Positions 44,024 through 53,478 of a DNA stretch of 64,000 nucleotides are shown one piece after another. Position numbers and translations under genes: made by a program. Positions within the stretch are counted from its first letter, which is position 1. The number at the start of each line of letters is the position of its first letter. Source of the stretch: Acidobacteriota bacterium (GTDB lineage Bacteria > Acidobacteriota > Terriglobia > Terriglobales > Acidobacteriaceae). The stretch covers positions 1-64,000 of the forward strand of contig JAJYVF010000006.1 of the NCBI GenBank assembly GCA_021792135.1, in the 5' to 3' direction. A model generated the notes under the pieces. The model was not told where the DNA came from and ran no database searches. It saw only the letters and a program-made list of their open reading frames with translations.

Positions 44024-44971
44024 ATGATCACAACGGTACCAGGTTATGTTTCCAGAGCCGAGTTCGACGAACTGTTCCGCGCAGTCTGCAACTGGGGGCG
44101 ATGGGGCGAGGACGACGAGCGGGGAACCCTGAACTACATTCAGCCGGAACACATTCGGCGGGCGGCGGGCCTGGTTCGCCTCGGCCGGTCGGTCTCCATG
44201 GCGGTCCCTGTCAACAAAGTTGCGGGCCCCGACAACCCCCATCCCGCGATGCACTACATGGCTCGCGGCTTTGACGCCGCTCCCGGCCAGGACGAGCCGC
44301 GGTTCTGCACCGACTACCTGGCCAGTGAGGTCCATGGGTATTCCCACACCCACATCGACGCGCTTTGTCACGTCTCCTTCAACGGCAGGCTTTACAACGG
44401 AAAGCTTGCGGGTGCCGTTACTTCTGTCGGCCCCACCCTTCAGGACATTACCGCTTACGCCCACGGCGTCATCGGCCGCGGTGTCCTGCTGGATATCCCG
44501 CGGCTGCGCGGCGTGAAGTGGCTGGAGCCGGGAGAAGCCGTCGCGACCGGGGAACTGGAAGCGGCGGAAAGAGCGCAGGGGGTTCGACTCGAGCAGGGAG
44601 ACATCTTCGTCTTTCGTACCGGCCACCACCGCCGCCGTCTTGAGCTGGGTGCCTGGAATAACGGACCCGACGGAGAGGGAAGAGCCGGCCTGCACGTGGA
44701 AACCATGCGCCTGCTCCACGAACGCCAGGTGGCGGCCTTTCTTCCCGATGGCGACGGTGAAACCGTTCCCTGCAGGGTAGAGGGAATCGGCGCCCCCATC
44801 CATGCCCTGCAGATTGCCTCCATGGGGATGGCCTGCGCCGACAGCCTGAATCTGGAAGATGTGGCGCGGGTCTGCGAAGAGCAGCGCCGCTGGGAGTTTC
44901 TGCTTGTTGCGGCTCCCCTGCGTTTACCGGGTGGCACAGGCTCTCTCTTCAATCCTCTGGCCATCTTCTGA
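44024..44971 (+). CDS. Cyclase family protein (kynurenine formamidase-like metal hydrolase)
   Basis: 315 aa from ATG 44024. The metal-binding signature HGYSHTHIDALCHV matches the HxGTHxDxxxH pattern of the cyclase/KynB superfamily. IHALQIASMGMACADSLNLE and LLVAAPLRLPGGTGSLFNPL close the chain as in long bacterial members. The substrate is unknown; members hydrolyse N-formylkynurenine, isatin or polyketide intermediates. Monocistronic, divergent from citrate synthase. Confidence 0.85.
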   Translation: MITTVPGYVSRAEFDELFRAVCNWGRWGEDDERGTLNYIQPEHIRRAAGLVRLGRSVSMAVPVNKVAGPDNPHPAMHYMARGFDAAPGQDEPRFCTDYLASEVHGYSHTHIDALCHVSFNGRLYNGKLAGAVTSVGPTLQDITAYAHGVIGRGVLLDIPRLRGVKWLEPGEAVATGELEAAERAQGVRLEQGDIFVFRTGHHRRRLELGAWNNGPDGEGRAGLHVETMRLLHERQVAAFLPDGDGETVPCRVEGIGAPIHALQIASMGMACADSLNLEDVARVCEEQRRWEFLLVAAPLRLPGGTGSLFNPLAIF

Positions 44972-45122
44972 GGGTCGCGCATCAACTGCAGGAAAATTGG
45001 GAGCCGGAGGCGATCAGATAACGGCGTAGTCGCCGGGGGGGAGAACTGGGGGTTGCGGGGAACCGATAAGAAGTAGATCGAAGCTGAAGTCAACCTGCCT
45101 GCCGCTGGTCTCCCTTTGCGCG

Positions 45123-46477
45123 TTGTGGCAAATCGCCGCGCCGTCGCGGGCATTGGGCGCGAGCGGCTATGTCTATCCCTTCAGGGTCAGCGCAAACGGG
45201 CGGTATCTGGTCGACCAGAACAACACCCCGTTCCTGATCATGGGCGATAATCCCCACGCAGTGGTTGGTATGGCCTCCGTGGCCGAAGCCTATTTCGCCG
45301 ATCGCCAGACGCATGGATTCAATGCTGTCTGGATGAACATGCTGGTCGCGACTCCCTAGTATTGCGACAGCCGCGCCGGTGCAGCACCCCCGACGGCATT
45401 CTCCCCTTCAGCGGCTACGTTGCCGGTGGCCGGGATCGTACTCACTACGATCTGACGAAGCCCAACCCCGCGTACTTTACCCGTGTGGATGAGATGCTCA
45501 CAGCCGCTGCCAATCACGGCCTGGTGGTCTTTCTCGATCCCATCGATACCTGTTGCAAGTCCCCGGGTCGGGGTGTCTGGCTCGAGACCATGCTCAACAA
45601 CGGCCCGGCTGCCGCGAATCAGTACGGCCAATACCTCGGCGAGCGTTTCCGGCACTGCAAGAACATCATCTGGCTGAGCGGCGACGACTTCAACACCTGG
45701 CAGACCCACGAAGATGATGCCGTCGTTCAGGCCGTCGCGAAAGGCATTCACTCGGCCGATCCCGACGCCCTGCAAACAGTCGAGCTGAATACCTTCACCA
45801 GCTCCTCCCTCGACGATCCCACCTGTGCTCCGCTCATCTCTCTCAACAGCACTTACGCTTACTCGCCGACTTATATTGGCATGCTGCACAGCTACAACCA
45901 GAAACCCGTCATGCCGACTTATCTCGTCGAAGGGCATTACGATCTGGAGAAGGTCGGCAATCCGACGGACTACGGGACGCCCCTGGTGCCGAGGCGGCAG
46001 GGCTACTGGACGATGCTGAGCGGCGGCACTGGGCAGCTCTATGGCAATGCTTATATCTGGCCGTTCATCGACGGATGGAAGTCCTATCTTGATACCGCCG
46101 GTGTTACACAGTTGGAGATCTGGAAGGATTTCTTTTCTTCGCTTCCGTGGCAGAATCTGGTTCCCGATCAGAAACACACCGCCGTCATTGCCGGCTTTGG
46201 AGCCTTTGGAGACACCCACATCCGTGTCAGCAGAAGCGACTACTGCACCGCTGCCGGGACTCCCGACGGCTCTCTGGTCGTCGCCTACATGCCGACGGCC
46301 CGCACAATCACGGTGAATATGGCGAGTGTCAAAGCTCCGGCTGACGCAAAGTGGTTTGACCCGGCCAACGGCGCCTACACCGAAATCTCCGGGGGCTGGT
46401 TCCGAATGCCGAAACAAGGCAGTTCACCCCACCTGGCAGCAACAATGATGGCGACAGCGACTGGGTTCTCGTGCTGA
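45123..46477 (+). pseudogene. Broken DUF4038 (apiosidase-like) glycoside hydrolase gene
   Basis: The N-terminal part (about 45084-45356) carries a signal-like stretch and the family start RVSANGRYLVDQNNTPFLIM and FNAVWMNMLVATP, then a TAG at 45357-45359. The family pattern continues in that frame for YCDSRA and then in another frame as CSTPDGILPFSGY and so on to 46477 (NHGLVVFLDPIDT, NIIWLSGDDFNTW, YGNAYIWPFIDGW). So there is one nonsense codon plus one frameshift within about 30 nt. No ATG is found for the signal peptide either. The downstream 371-codon frame is otherwise intact, so the lesions are recent or a sequence error. Confidence 0.75.
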
Positions 46478-46518
46478 CCGCTTCGGGTTCCACGCGGGGC
46501 AACTGAGCGGAGCAGTAC

Positions 46519-47778
46519 ATGCAGAAGGCAAATCGCTCCCTGGCGGATGCATCTGCCACCTCGACCGGCAACGGCGTCCCGCACCTGCGCCGGGTGCTCT
46601 CGCTGAAGGATCTGATCATCTTCGGCATCATGGCGGTCACTCCCAGCGCGCCAGTGACGGTCTTCGGACTGGTCTCCGTGCGCGCCCGCGGGCATACCGT
46701 CGACACGATCCTGTTCGCCATGGTGGCCATGGTTCTCACGGTTGTCAGCTATGGGCGCATGGCGTCGCTCTATCCTGCCGCCGGCTCGGCTTACACCTAT
46801 GTGGGGAGGGGAATCAATCCGCATCGTGGATTTCTGGCCGGATGGGCGATGCTGCTCGACTACCTCACCATCCCGATCTTCTGCGTCGTCTATGGATCTC
46901 TCATCGTCCATCGAATGATTCCGAAAGTGCCCTACGTGATCATTTCCGCCTGCTTTGCGGGCGGGATCACCTGGCTGAACGTGCGGGGAATCCGCGCCAC
47001 CGCGAGGACCAACCATATCCTGCTGGCATTCATGGGCGTAGTGCTGTTGTCCTTTATTGTCCTCGCCGTTCGCTACCTGTGGTGGCATCAGGGCCCGTCA
47101 GGACTGTTCTCCACCGCTCCTTTCTATAATCCGTGCGAGTTCCACGTGGGGGCGGTCATTCACGCGACCTCATTTGCCGCCCTCACTTACATAGGCTTCG
47201 ACTCGGTTACCACGCTCGCGGAGGATGTTCGCAATCCCAGGCGCAATGTGCTGCTCGCGCTGGTTATCGTTTGCCTGTTTACCGGCATCTTCGGAGGCTT
47301 GATTACCTATCTTGGTCAGCGCGTATGGCCCGATTTCCGAACCTTCCCGGATATAGCTACGGCCTTCATGGACGTCACGCGCAGAGTGGGCGGCTTCTGG
47401 CTGTCTGAGGCGATGGTGCTGCTGCTGGCGATCGCCAACCTGGGTGCCGGTCTCACGGGTTTCCGCGGATATGAGGGCCTGACCGCCTACAGCGTCAGCA
47501 AGGGCGGCATCGCCGCACTGACGCGAGCCATGGCCGCCGATTATTCCCGTCACCATATCCGTGTGAATGCCATCGTTCCCGGCTGCATGGATACACCCAT
47601 GAATGCCGCAAGACTCTCCGACGATGCGATGCGCCGCTGCCCGATCGCCATGACCCCTTACGGCCGTCTCGGCACCATGGAGGATGTGGCAGGTCTGGCA
47701 CTGTTCCTTGCCTCCGACGAGGCGGACTTTTGCGTGGGCGGCTTCTACGCGATCGACGGCGGCCTGATGGCCATATGA
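46519..47778 (+). CDS. Chimeric protein: truncated APC amino-acid permease fused to C-terminal half of an SDR
   Basis: 419 aa with GGAG before the ATG. Residues 1 to about 314 are an APC-superfamily permease with about nine helices (GIMAVTPSAPVTVFGLVSV, YPAAGSAYTYVGRGINP, YIGFDSVTTLAEDVRNPRRN), ending inside the helix AIANLGAGLTG where the last three helices should follow. From residue 315 (nt 47461) the sequence is the second half of a short-chain dehydrogenase: RGYEGLTAYSVSKGGIAAL (YxxxK active site), HHIRVNAIVPGCMDTPM, FLASDEADFCVGGFYAIDGG. The SDR NAD-binding half is missing. Neither part should work. Most likely a deletion that joined two neighbouring genes in frame. Confidence 0.8.
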   Translation: MQKANRSLADASATSTGNGVPHLRRVLSLKDLIIFGIMAVTPSAPVTVFGLVSVRARGHTVDTILFAMVAMVLTVVSYGRMASLYPAAGSAYTYVGRGINPHRGFLAGWAMLLDYLTIPIFCVVYGSLIVHRMIPKVPYVIISACFAGGITWLNVRGIRATARTNHILLAFMGVVLLSFIVLAVRYLWWHQGPSGLFSTAPFYNPCEFHVGAVIHATSFAALTYIGFDSVTTLAEDVRNPRRNVLLALVIVCLFTGIFGGLITYLGQRVWPDFRTFPDIATAFMDVTRRVGGFWLSEAMVLLLAIANLGAGLTGFRGYEGLTAYSVSKGGIAALTRAMAADYSRHHIRVNAIVPGCMDTPMNAARLSDDAMRRCPIAMTPYGRLGTMEDVAGLALFLASDEADFCVGGFYAIDGGLMAI

Positions 47779-48007
47779 TCCGCGCGACCCAATCGATCGC
47801 CGGAAACCCGATTTGCCTGCGATACTGCGATCCCGCTCGTCATTGGCGCCACCGGAAATTTTCCCCGGCGCAGCGATTTCACCACCGGCAGTCACTCTGC
47901 TACGCTCGTACACTGTCCATTGCAGCTTCATATCGACTACGGTTCCATGCGGTTGTTTCGACATGCCGGCCAGCCGTCTGCGACCATGGGGAGGCCCTGA
48001 GCAAGTT

Positions 48008-50161
48008 ATGGCTGGAAGCAGGCGCGATGCAGGAAGATTGGTGCGGCTCTCCGCCGCGCTGGTGACACTGGCGGCAGGCGCGTTCGCCTCGGGGTGCTCC
48101 GGGGGCGGACCTCGCCACGCCGACTGGGCGGCTTACAACGGCGGCCAGTCCGGCGATCATTACTCCCCCCTGAGGCAGATCAATCGCGGCAACGTCGCGC
48201 AGCTCAGGCCCGTATGGATTCACGACCTGCACCAGAAGGGCGGCCTGCAGACCAATCCGCTGATGATCGGCCGCACCCTCTACGCCTGCGATACGGAGCA
48301 ATCCGTCATCGCGCTGGATGCCGTGACCGGCAGGCTGAAGTGGATCTTCGCGCCCGAGCAACCCAGCCAGCAGCCGGTTCGCGGCCTCAGTTACTGGACC
48401 GACGGCAAAAGCAGCGTCCTCTTTGCCGGCACCGTGAGCTACCTCTACGCCCTCGATCCCGCCACCGGCAAGCCAGTTCCCGGTTTTGGCGATGGCGGCC
48501 ACATCGATCTCCGCCAAAGCCTGGCGGGCCCCGGGCAGGACTACACAAAAAGCTTCCTCGCCATGACCAGCCCTGGCGTGATCTATAAGGACATGATCAT
48601 CACCGGCGGCCGCGAACCAGAAACTGAGCCCGCGCTGCGCGGAGATATCCGCGCCTTCGATGTGCGCACCGGCGCGGTCCGCTGGGTCTTTCACACCATC
48701 CCGCATCCGGGCGAGCCGGGATACGACACCTGGATGCCCAACTCGTGGAAGACCAGCGGCTCCGCCAATAACTGGCCGGGCATGTCGCTCGATGCGAAAC
48801 GCGGCATTGTTTACGTGCCCACCGGATCGGCGGTCAACGACTTCTATGGCTTCGATCGCCTGGGCAACGATCTCTATGCCGATTCGCTCCTGGCGCTCAA
48901 CGCCAATACCGGCAAGCTGCTCTGGCATTTCCAGGGAGTGCACCACGACATCTGGGACCGCGATTTCCCCGCGCCTCCGGCTCTGGTCACGGTGCGATCG
49001 CATGGCCGCACCGTCGACGCCGTCGCCCAGACAAGCAAGCAGGGCTTCGTCTTCCTCTTCAACCGGGTGACCGGTAAGCCGCTCTTCCCCATCGCCGAGC
49101 GCCCCTACCCGGCCTCAACGGTTCCCGGCGAAAAAGCCTCTCCCACCCAGCCCCTTCCGCTTCTGCCCGCGCCCTACACGCGCCAGCGTCTTACCGCCGA
49201 CATGCTCACCACGCGCACACCCGCGGCCCACGCCTGGGCCGTCGGGCAGTTCAATACCTTCATCAGCGACGGGCAGTTCGTTCCTCTCAGCGTTGATCGC
49301 CAGACGGTGGTCTTTCCCGGTTTCGACGGAGGGGCAGAGTGGGGTGGCCCGGCGGTTAATCCCCATACCGGTGTCCTCTATGTCAACGCCAACGACATCC
49401 CGTGGACCGGCGGCCTGACCGAAAACCGGCCCGAGGGAAGTCTCGGCGCGAGCGTCTACGAGAAGCACTGCGCCGTCTGCCACGGTGCGGACCGCCGCGG
49501 ATCGCCGCCGTCCTTTCCCTCGCTGGTCGGTATCACCCATCGCCTGTCCGGCGCTGCTATCCTGAAAACCGTACACGAAGGGAAAGGACGTATGCCGTCC
49601 TTTCCCTCCATTGACCAGTCGCAGGGCGAGGCCCTGCAGCGCTTCCTTGCAGGAAGCCAGACCCCGCCAGCTGCCGGCCGAACGGCCGCGCACCATTCTG
49701 ACAAACAGGAAGTGGAATCGTCCTCCGCCGACCGCTATAACTTCACCGGCTATCGCAAGTTCTACGACCCCGACGGCTATCCCGCCGTTCAGCCTCCGTG
49801 GGGAACCCTCAATGCGATCGATCTCAACACCGGCAAATACCTCTGGAAGATCCCGCTTGGAGACTACCCCGAACTGGCCGCCCAGGGCATGGCCAATACC
49901 GGCACAGAGAACTATGGTGGCCCGCTGGTGACTGCGGGAGGAATTGTCATCATCGCTGCTACCAATTTCGACCACACGATTCGCGCCTTCGACAGCCGGA
50001 CCGGCAAGCTGCTGTGGTCAGCCGGCCTGCCATACTCCGGGAATGCCACTCCCGCGACGTACATGATCGACGGCAAACAATACATCGTCATTGCCGCCAG
50101 CGGCGCGCGCGACGCTGGCGGCCCGCAGGGCGCCGCCTATGTCGCCTTCGCGCTCCCATAA
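48008..50161 (+). CDS. PQQ-dependent dehydrogenase with embedded cytochrome c domain
   Basis: 717 aa from ATG 48008. An N-terminal lipobox-like signal (LAAGAFASGCSGG) is followed by quinoprotein propeller blades (NGGQSGDHYSPLRQINRGNV, VTGRLKWIFAPEQ, LNANTGKLLWHFQGVHHDIW). A c-type cytochrome domain is inserted late (haem CAVCH at about residue 488, KGRMPSFPSIDQ), after which the last blades resume (TLNAIDLNTGKYLWKIPLGD, YPELAAQGMANTGTENYGGP). This is the membrane-attached alcohol/glucose dehydrogenase group; the substrate cannot be deduced. Electrons would pass through the haem to the respiratory chain. Confidence 0.88.
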   Translation: MAGSRRDAGRLVRLSAALVTLAAGAFASGCSGGGPRHADWAAYNGGQSGDHYSPLRQINRGNVAQLRPVWIHDLHQKGGLQTNPLMIGRTLYACDTEQSVIALDAVTGRLKWIFAPEQPSQQPVRGLSYWTDGKSSVLFAGTVSYLYALDPATGKPVPGFGDGGHIDLRQSLAGPGQDYTKSFLAMTSPGVIYKDMIITGGREPETEPALRGDIRAFDVRTGAVRWVFHTIPHPGEPGYDTWMPNSWKTSGSANNWPGMSLDAKRGIVYVPTGSAVNDFYGFDRLGNDLYADSLLALNANTGKLLWHFQGVHHDIWDRDFPAPPALVTVRSHGRTVDAVAQTSKQGFVFLFNRVTGKPLFPIAERPYPASTVPGEKASPTQPLPLLPAPYTRQRLTADMLTTRTPAAHAWAVGQFNTFISDGQFVPLSVDRQTVVFPGFDGGAEWGGPAVNPHTGVLYVNANDIPWTGGLTENRPEGSLGASVYEKHCAVCHGADRRGSPPSFPSLVGITHRLSGAAILKTVHEGKGRMPSFPSIDQSQGEALQRFLAGSQTPPAAGRTAAHHSDKQEVESSSADRYNFTGYRKFYDPDGYPAVQPPWGTLNAIDLNTGKYLWKIPLGDYPELAAQGMANTGTENYGGPLVTAGGIVIIAATNFDHTIRAFDSRTGKLLWSAGLPYSGNATPATYMIDGKQYIVIAASGARDAGGPQGAAYVAFALP

Positions 50162-50242
50162 GCGCCAACCCCGCGAACTTCGCAGCCGAAGCTGGTCCGG
50201 GAGCTGAAACCGCCGCACCAGCAGAGCAGACCAGGAACTCCT

Positions 50243-50692
50243 TCAGAAGCCCCCTCGCCGCGACCACACGGGGAATCCCTGGTCGTCGCGCAGCGTCAGC
50301 GCTGTGTCGCCTTTCACGATGCGCCGCGACAGCAGAGTTTGTTTGTCGCCGATCTGGACTTTCGAGCCGGTGATTTCAAGCTTGTCTCCCGCAGCGATTG
50401 GAAAGTTCTTCGACTGCAGGTACCAGGAAGGGCCCACGTGAACGTCCAGAATGCCTTCGCCTGTATTGAATTGGAGATGAGTTCCTGCCCATCCGCGCCG
50501 GCCGGTCACCTGCGAGACGGACGTAACCGTTCCGCTCACTGTGATTTCGGTACTCGGGTTATAGAGACGGGAACCGGGAGGTGCTCCCGAATTGGACTGC
50601 GCCAGGATAGCTGACGCGTGAAAGGTCAGAGCCAGGAGAAGCGCTCCGGCCAGAGCGATGAACAAGTTCCTCGATTGACAAAATGCCTTCAT
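50243..50692 (-). CDS. Secreted small OB-fold-like protein of unknown function
   Basis: 149 aa; ATG 50692 has GGAGG 6 nt upstream. Signal peptide (LFIALAGALLLALTFHASA). The mature part STEITVSGTVTSVSQV, LQFNTGEGILDVHVGP, GDKLEITGSKVQIGDKQTL looks like a small beta-barrel of the BOF/DUF6152 kind. No catalytic motif. Convergent with the PQQ dehydrogenase gene. Confidence 0.6.
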   Translation of the reverse strand: MKAFCQSRNLFIALAGALLLALTFHASAILAQSNSGAPPGSRLYNPSTEITVSGTVTSVSQVTGRRGWAGTHLQFNTGEGILDVHVGPSWYLQSKNFPIAAGDKLEITGSKVQIGDKQTLLSRRIVKGDTALTLRDDQGFPVWSRRGGF

Positions 50693-51379
50693 GTGTCCCT
50701 CCGGATAAGTCCTCAATCGGACAGGCTGAAACCATCGCCCGTCTGTCTGTGCTGATTCAGAAAGTCCTGCACCGCACGATCCACCGCATCTGCCGACCGG
50801 ATCCGCACACGAGATGCCAGAGTTTATCGAGGTACGGAAACTCCCGATAAGCCAGCACGACTTCCACGTTCGACACACCAGGGCTCGGAAAAGATTCGCC
50901 AAAAACTTTGACAATCCATCCTGTCGAAAGAGCGATTCTCAAAGTCGACACGGGTCAAAAGCTTTCAACGATTCTCCTGAGATTGCGACACGCATCCGGC
51001 TCGCTGAGCCCATTTGCCGCGCAGAGGATCCGCCCTTCGCCGCAAACCGGAGTCCGCCCCCGGGCCGGCCACAGCGACGACCTGCAGGACCAGGGAAGGA
51101 GCATGTCTTCGGCACCATCAATCGGAAGGACGTCCGCGCGCGCCTCTCAGATGGCGACCAGCCAGTGGGGATTCCTTGCGCGCGAATCGGCTCGTGCACG
51201 TTGCGTGTATTAATCTGTCTGAGCGGTGAAAAACCGCGTGCTGGCGTCGTCGTGTCCGCACATGGGCCAGTACGTCCGGCCGGACGCGGGCAGGGAGATG
51301 AGAGCAGGAAGACCGAAAGCGCGAAGTGTTGCGCGCCACTTCGCGGTATTTGTTCATGAGGTGCTCCATCGCGAAAACT
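50693..51379. other. Intergenic stretch, nothing recognised
   Basis: 687 bp between two divergent genes. Several open frames exist on both strands but show no domain, no ribosome-binding site and no family look. No terminator, repeat or operator of the type seen elsewhere was found. Confidence 0.45.
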
Positions 51380-52426
51380 ATGCTCACTCTTCTCTCCGGC
51401 CGTCGCAGTGCGATTCTGTTGATTGTCTCGACATTGGGTATCGCAAGCCCCGCGTGGGCAGGAGGTCGGCAGGTGAAAATCGACAATGGCGTGCTGCACG
51501 TAACCGTGGATCTGCCCGATCCGGTCAACGGAGCCTACCGCGGCACCCGCTTCGACTGGTCGGGCGTCATTCAGAGCCTCAGCTACGCTGGACATGACTA
51601 CTATGGCCCATGGTTCACTGCGACCGATCCGACGGTGCACGACTTCGTCTTTTCCGGAGATCGGATTATCGCCGGACCCTGCAGCGCCATCACTGGCCCG
51701 GTGGAGGAATTCGTCTCCGGCGATTCCGCTCTCGGCTACGACGGGGCCGCGCCGGGTGGGACCTTCGTGAAGATCGGTGTCGGCGTGCTGGAAAAGCCGA
51801 GCGATGCCCCGTATGACAACTATCACCTGTACAGAATCGTCGACGGTGGCCGGTGGACCGTACGTCCCGGACCGCAGTCCGTCACCTTCGAGCAGCGTAT
51901 TCTGGACCCTCATTCCGGCTACGGTTATGTCTACGAGAAAACGCTGCGCCTGATCCCTGGCAGGCCCGAGATGGTCATCGAGCACAGCCTGCGTAACACC
52001 GGCAGGCAGACGATCGATACCGATGTCTACGATCACAATTTTCTGGTGCTCGACCATCGCACCATCGGCCCGGATTTCGTGATCACCCTGCCCTTCGCGG
52101 TCCACGTGCCCAAACCCGTGAACGCGGCGCTGGGGGAGATCGACGGCAATACGATCCGTTACCGGAGAGAGCTGCAGGGGCACGAAGACTTTGCTGCAGA
52201 TCTTCGCGGCTTCGGTCCCGCGGCAAAGGACTACGATATCCGCATCGAGAACGCCCGGGCAGGCGCGGGCATGCGCGTCCAGGGCGACCATCCCCTCGCG
52301 AAGCTGGAGCTATGGTCCATCCGAACCATTATCGCCATGGAGCCCTTCATCCATATCAGCATCGCGCCCGGCGAAGCCTTTCACTGGCAATACCGGTACG
52401 AGTACTATTCGATCCCGGCACGCTGA
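51380..52426 (+). CDS. Secreted protein of unknown function (galactose mutarotase-like fold suspected)
   Basis: 348 aa from ATG 51380 (ATG 51356 is also possible; neither has a good ribosome-binding site). Signal peptide ends near SPAWAGG. The body is beta-rich: TRFDWSGVIQSLSYAGHDYY, YGYVYEKTLRLIPGRPEMVI, MEPFIHISIAPGEAFHWQYR. The phrases HSLRNTGRQTIDTDVYDHNF recall sugar mutarotase/GH-like beta-sandwiches. No activity can be assigned. Confidence 0.6.
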   Translation: MLTLLSGRRSAILLIVSTLGIASPAWAGGRQVKIDNGVLHVTVDLPDPVNGAYRGTRFDWSGVIQSLSYAGHDYYGPWFTATDPTVHDFVFSGDRIIAGPCSAITGPVEEFVSGDSALGYDGAAPGGTFVKIGVGVLEKPSDAPYDNYHLYRIVDGGRWTVRPGPQSVTFEQRILDPHSGYGYVYEKTLRLIPGRPEMVIEHSLRNTGRQTIDTDVYDHNFLVLDHRTIGPDFVITLPFAVHVPKPVNAALGEIDGNTIRYRRELQGHEDFAADLRGFGPAAKDYDIRIENARAGAGMRVQGDHPLAKLELWSIRTIIAMEPFIHISIAPGEAFHWQYRYEYYSIPAR

Positions 52427-52510
52427 ATCGGTCCCCCGACTGCTCATCCATAATGCTGGACGAAAATCAGGACCACCGAACAATCCGTCCTATTCTGGGT
52501 TCGGTCGCCC

Positions 52511-53291
52511 TTGCCTCCGCATACCCAATCCCACACCGAAGCGCCGCCATCCGCCCGCGCCTGGCGGATCACGGCATTTCTCTCCCTCGCCTTCGCCATT
52601 AATTATGTCGATCGGCAATTCCTTTTTGCGGCCTTTTCCGGAGTCGCGGAAGATCTCTCCCTCTCCGACGTTCAGCTCGGCCTTGTCGGCGGCCTCTTCA
52701 CCTGGAGCTACGCCGCCTCCATGCCTCTCTCCGGCTGGATTGTGGATCGCACTTCCCGGGTCCACAATCGCTATCTCCGCCATCGCGCTCTGGAGCATCG
52801 CCTGCCTCGGCACTGCGCTCAGTGTCAATGCCGCGCAGTTGTTTGCTTCGCGCACTGATCGGTGGCTGGCTCGGCGATTTTGCCGCCCTGCGGTGCGCCA
52901 CCGGCCGGCTCGATGTAACGGCCTGCGGACTCCTTCTCTGCGGTCCCTTCTCCGCTCTCATGTCCACGACGCATTCGCTGCTCTCGCTGAAAATGGCCGC
53001 TCTGCCCTTCGGCCTTTGCTCCGGCTCTTCATCGCGAACCTCTTCGCGTCCCTCTGCGACGTCGTCCGCCGCCACAACTTCAGCTTCGCCACCGGCCTGC
53101 TCAACATGGTTGGGGGCCTCGGCGGGGGTGTGGCCATTCTCCTTGCCGGCATCATGAACCGCCATCGCGGTATTGATGACCTGATGCAGTGGTCTGCCGC
53201 GGCCTCGGTTCTTGCCGCATTGTGCCTGCCCGCCGGCGTACGGATCGGGCCCTTCGCTTTCAGGCGCACGGCACCCGAATCAGGCAGATAA
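52511..53291 (+). pseudogene. Shredded MFS transporter gene
   Basis: MFS pieces appear in order in three frames. From TTG 52511: RITAFLSLAFAINYVDRQFL to PLSGWIVDRTS (about 52757). Next frame: STIAISAIALWSIACLGTAL (to about 52855). Third frame: ALIGGWLGDFAALRCATGRL (from about 52845). Back to the second frame: FATGLLNMVGGLGGGVAILL (from about 53020 to the stop at 53291). At least three frameshifts and a deletion of the central third (helices 4-7) are needed. Not functional. Confidence 0.8.
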
Positions 53292-53478
53292 CCTTCCACC
53301 CGCGCGACGTCCGGAGCTTTTCTGCGATTCCGTCACCCTCGTGTCATCGCATCGACGCTGTCCGCCACGGCGCCCTGCCTGAGTGATGCGTGCACCGAAC
53401 CCTCCCGGTGTCCTATCATCGGGCAAGGGTCCGCCGCCGTTCCCCGGCACACTGCGGCCTCTCCAGGTATGGTCCCGC

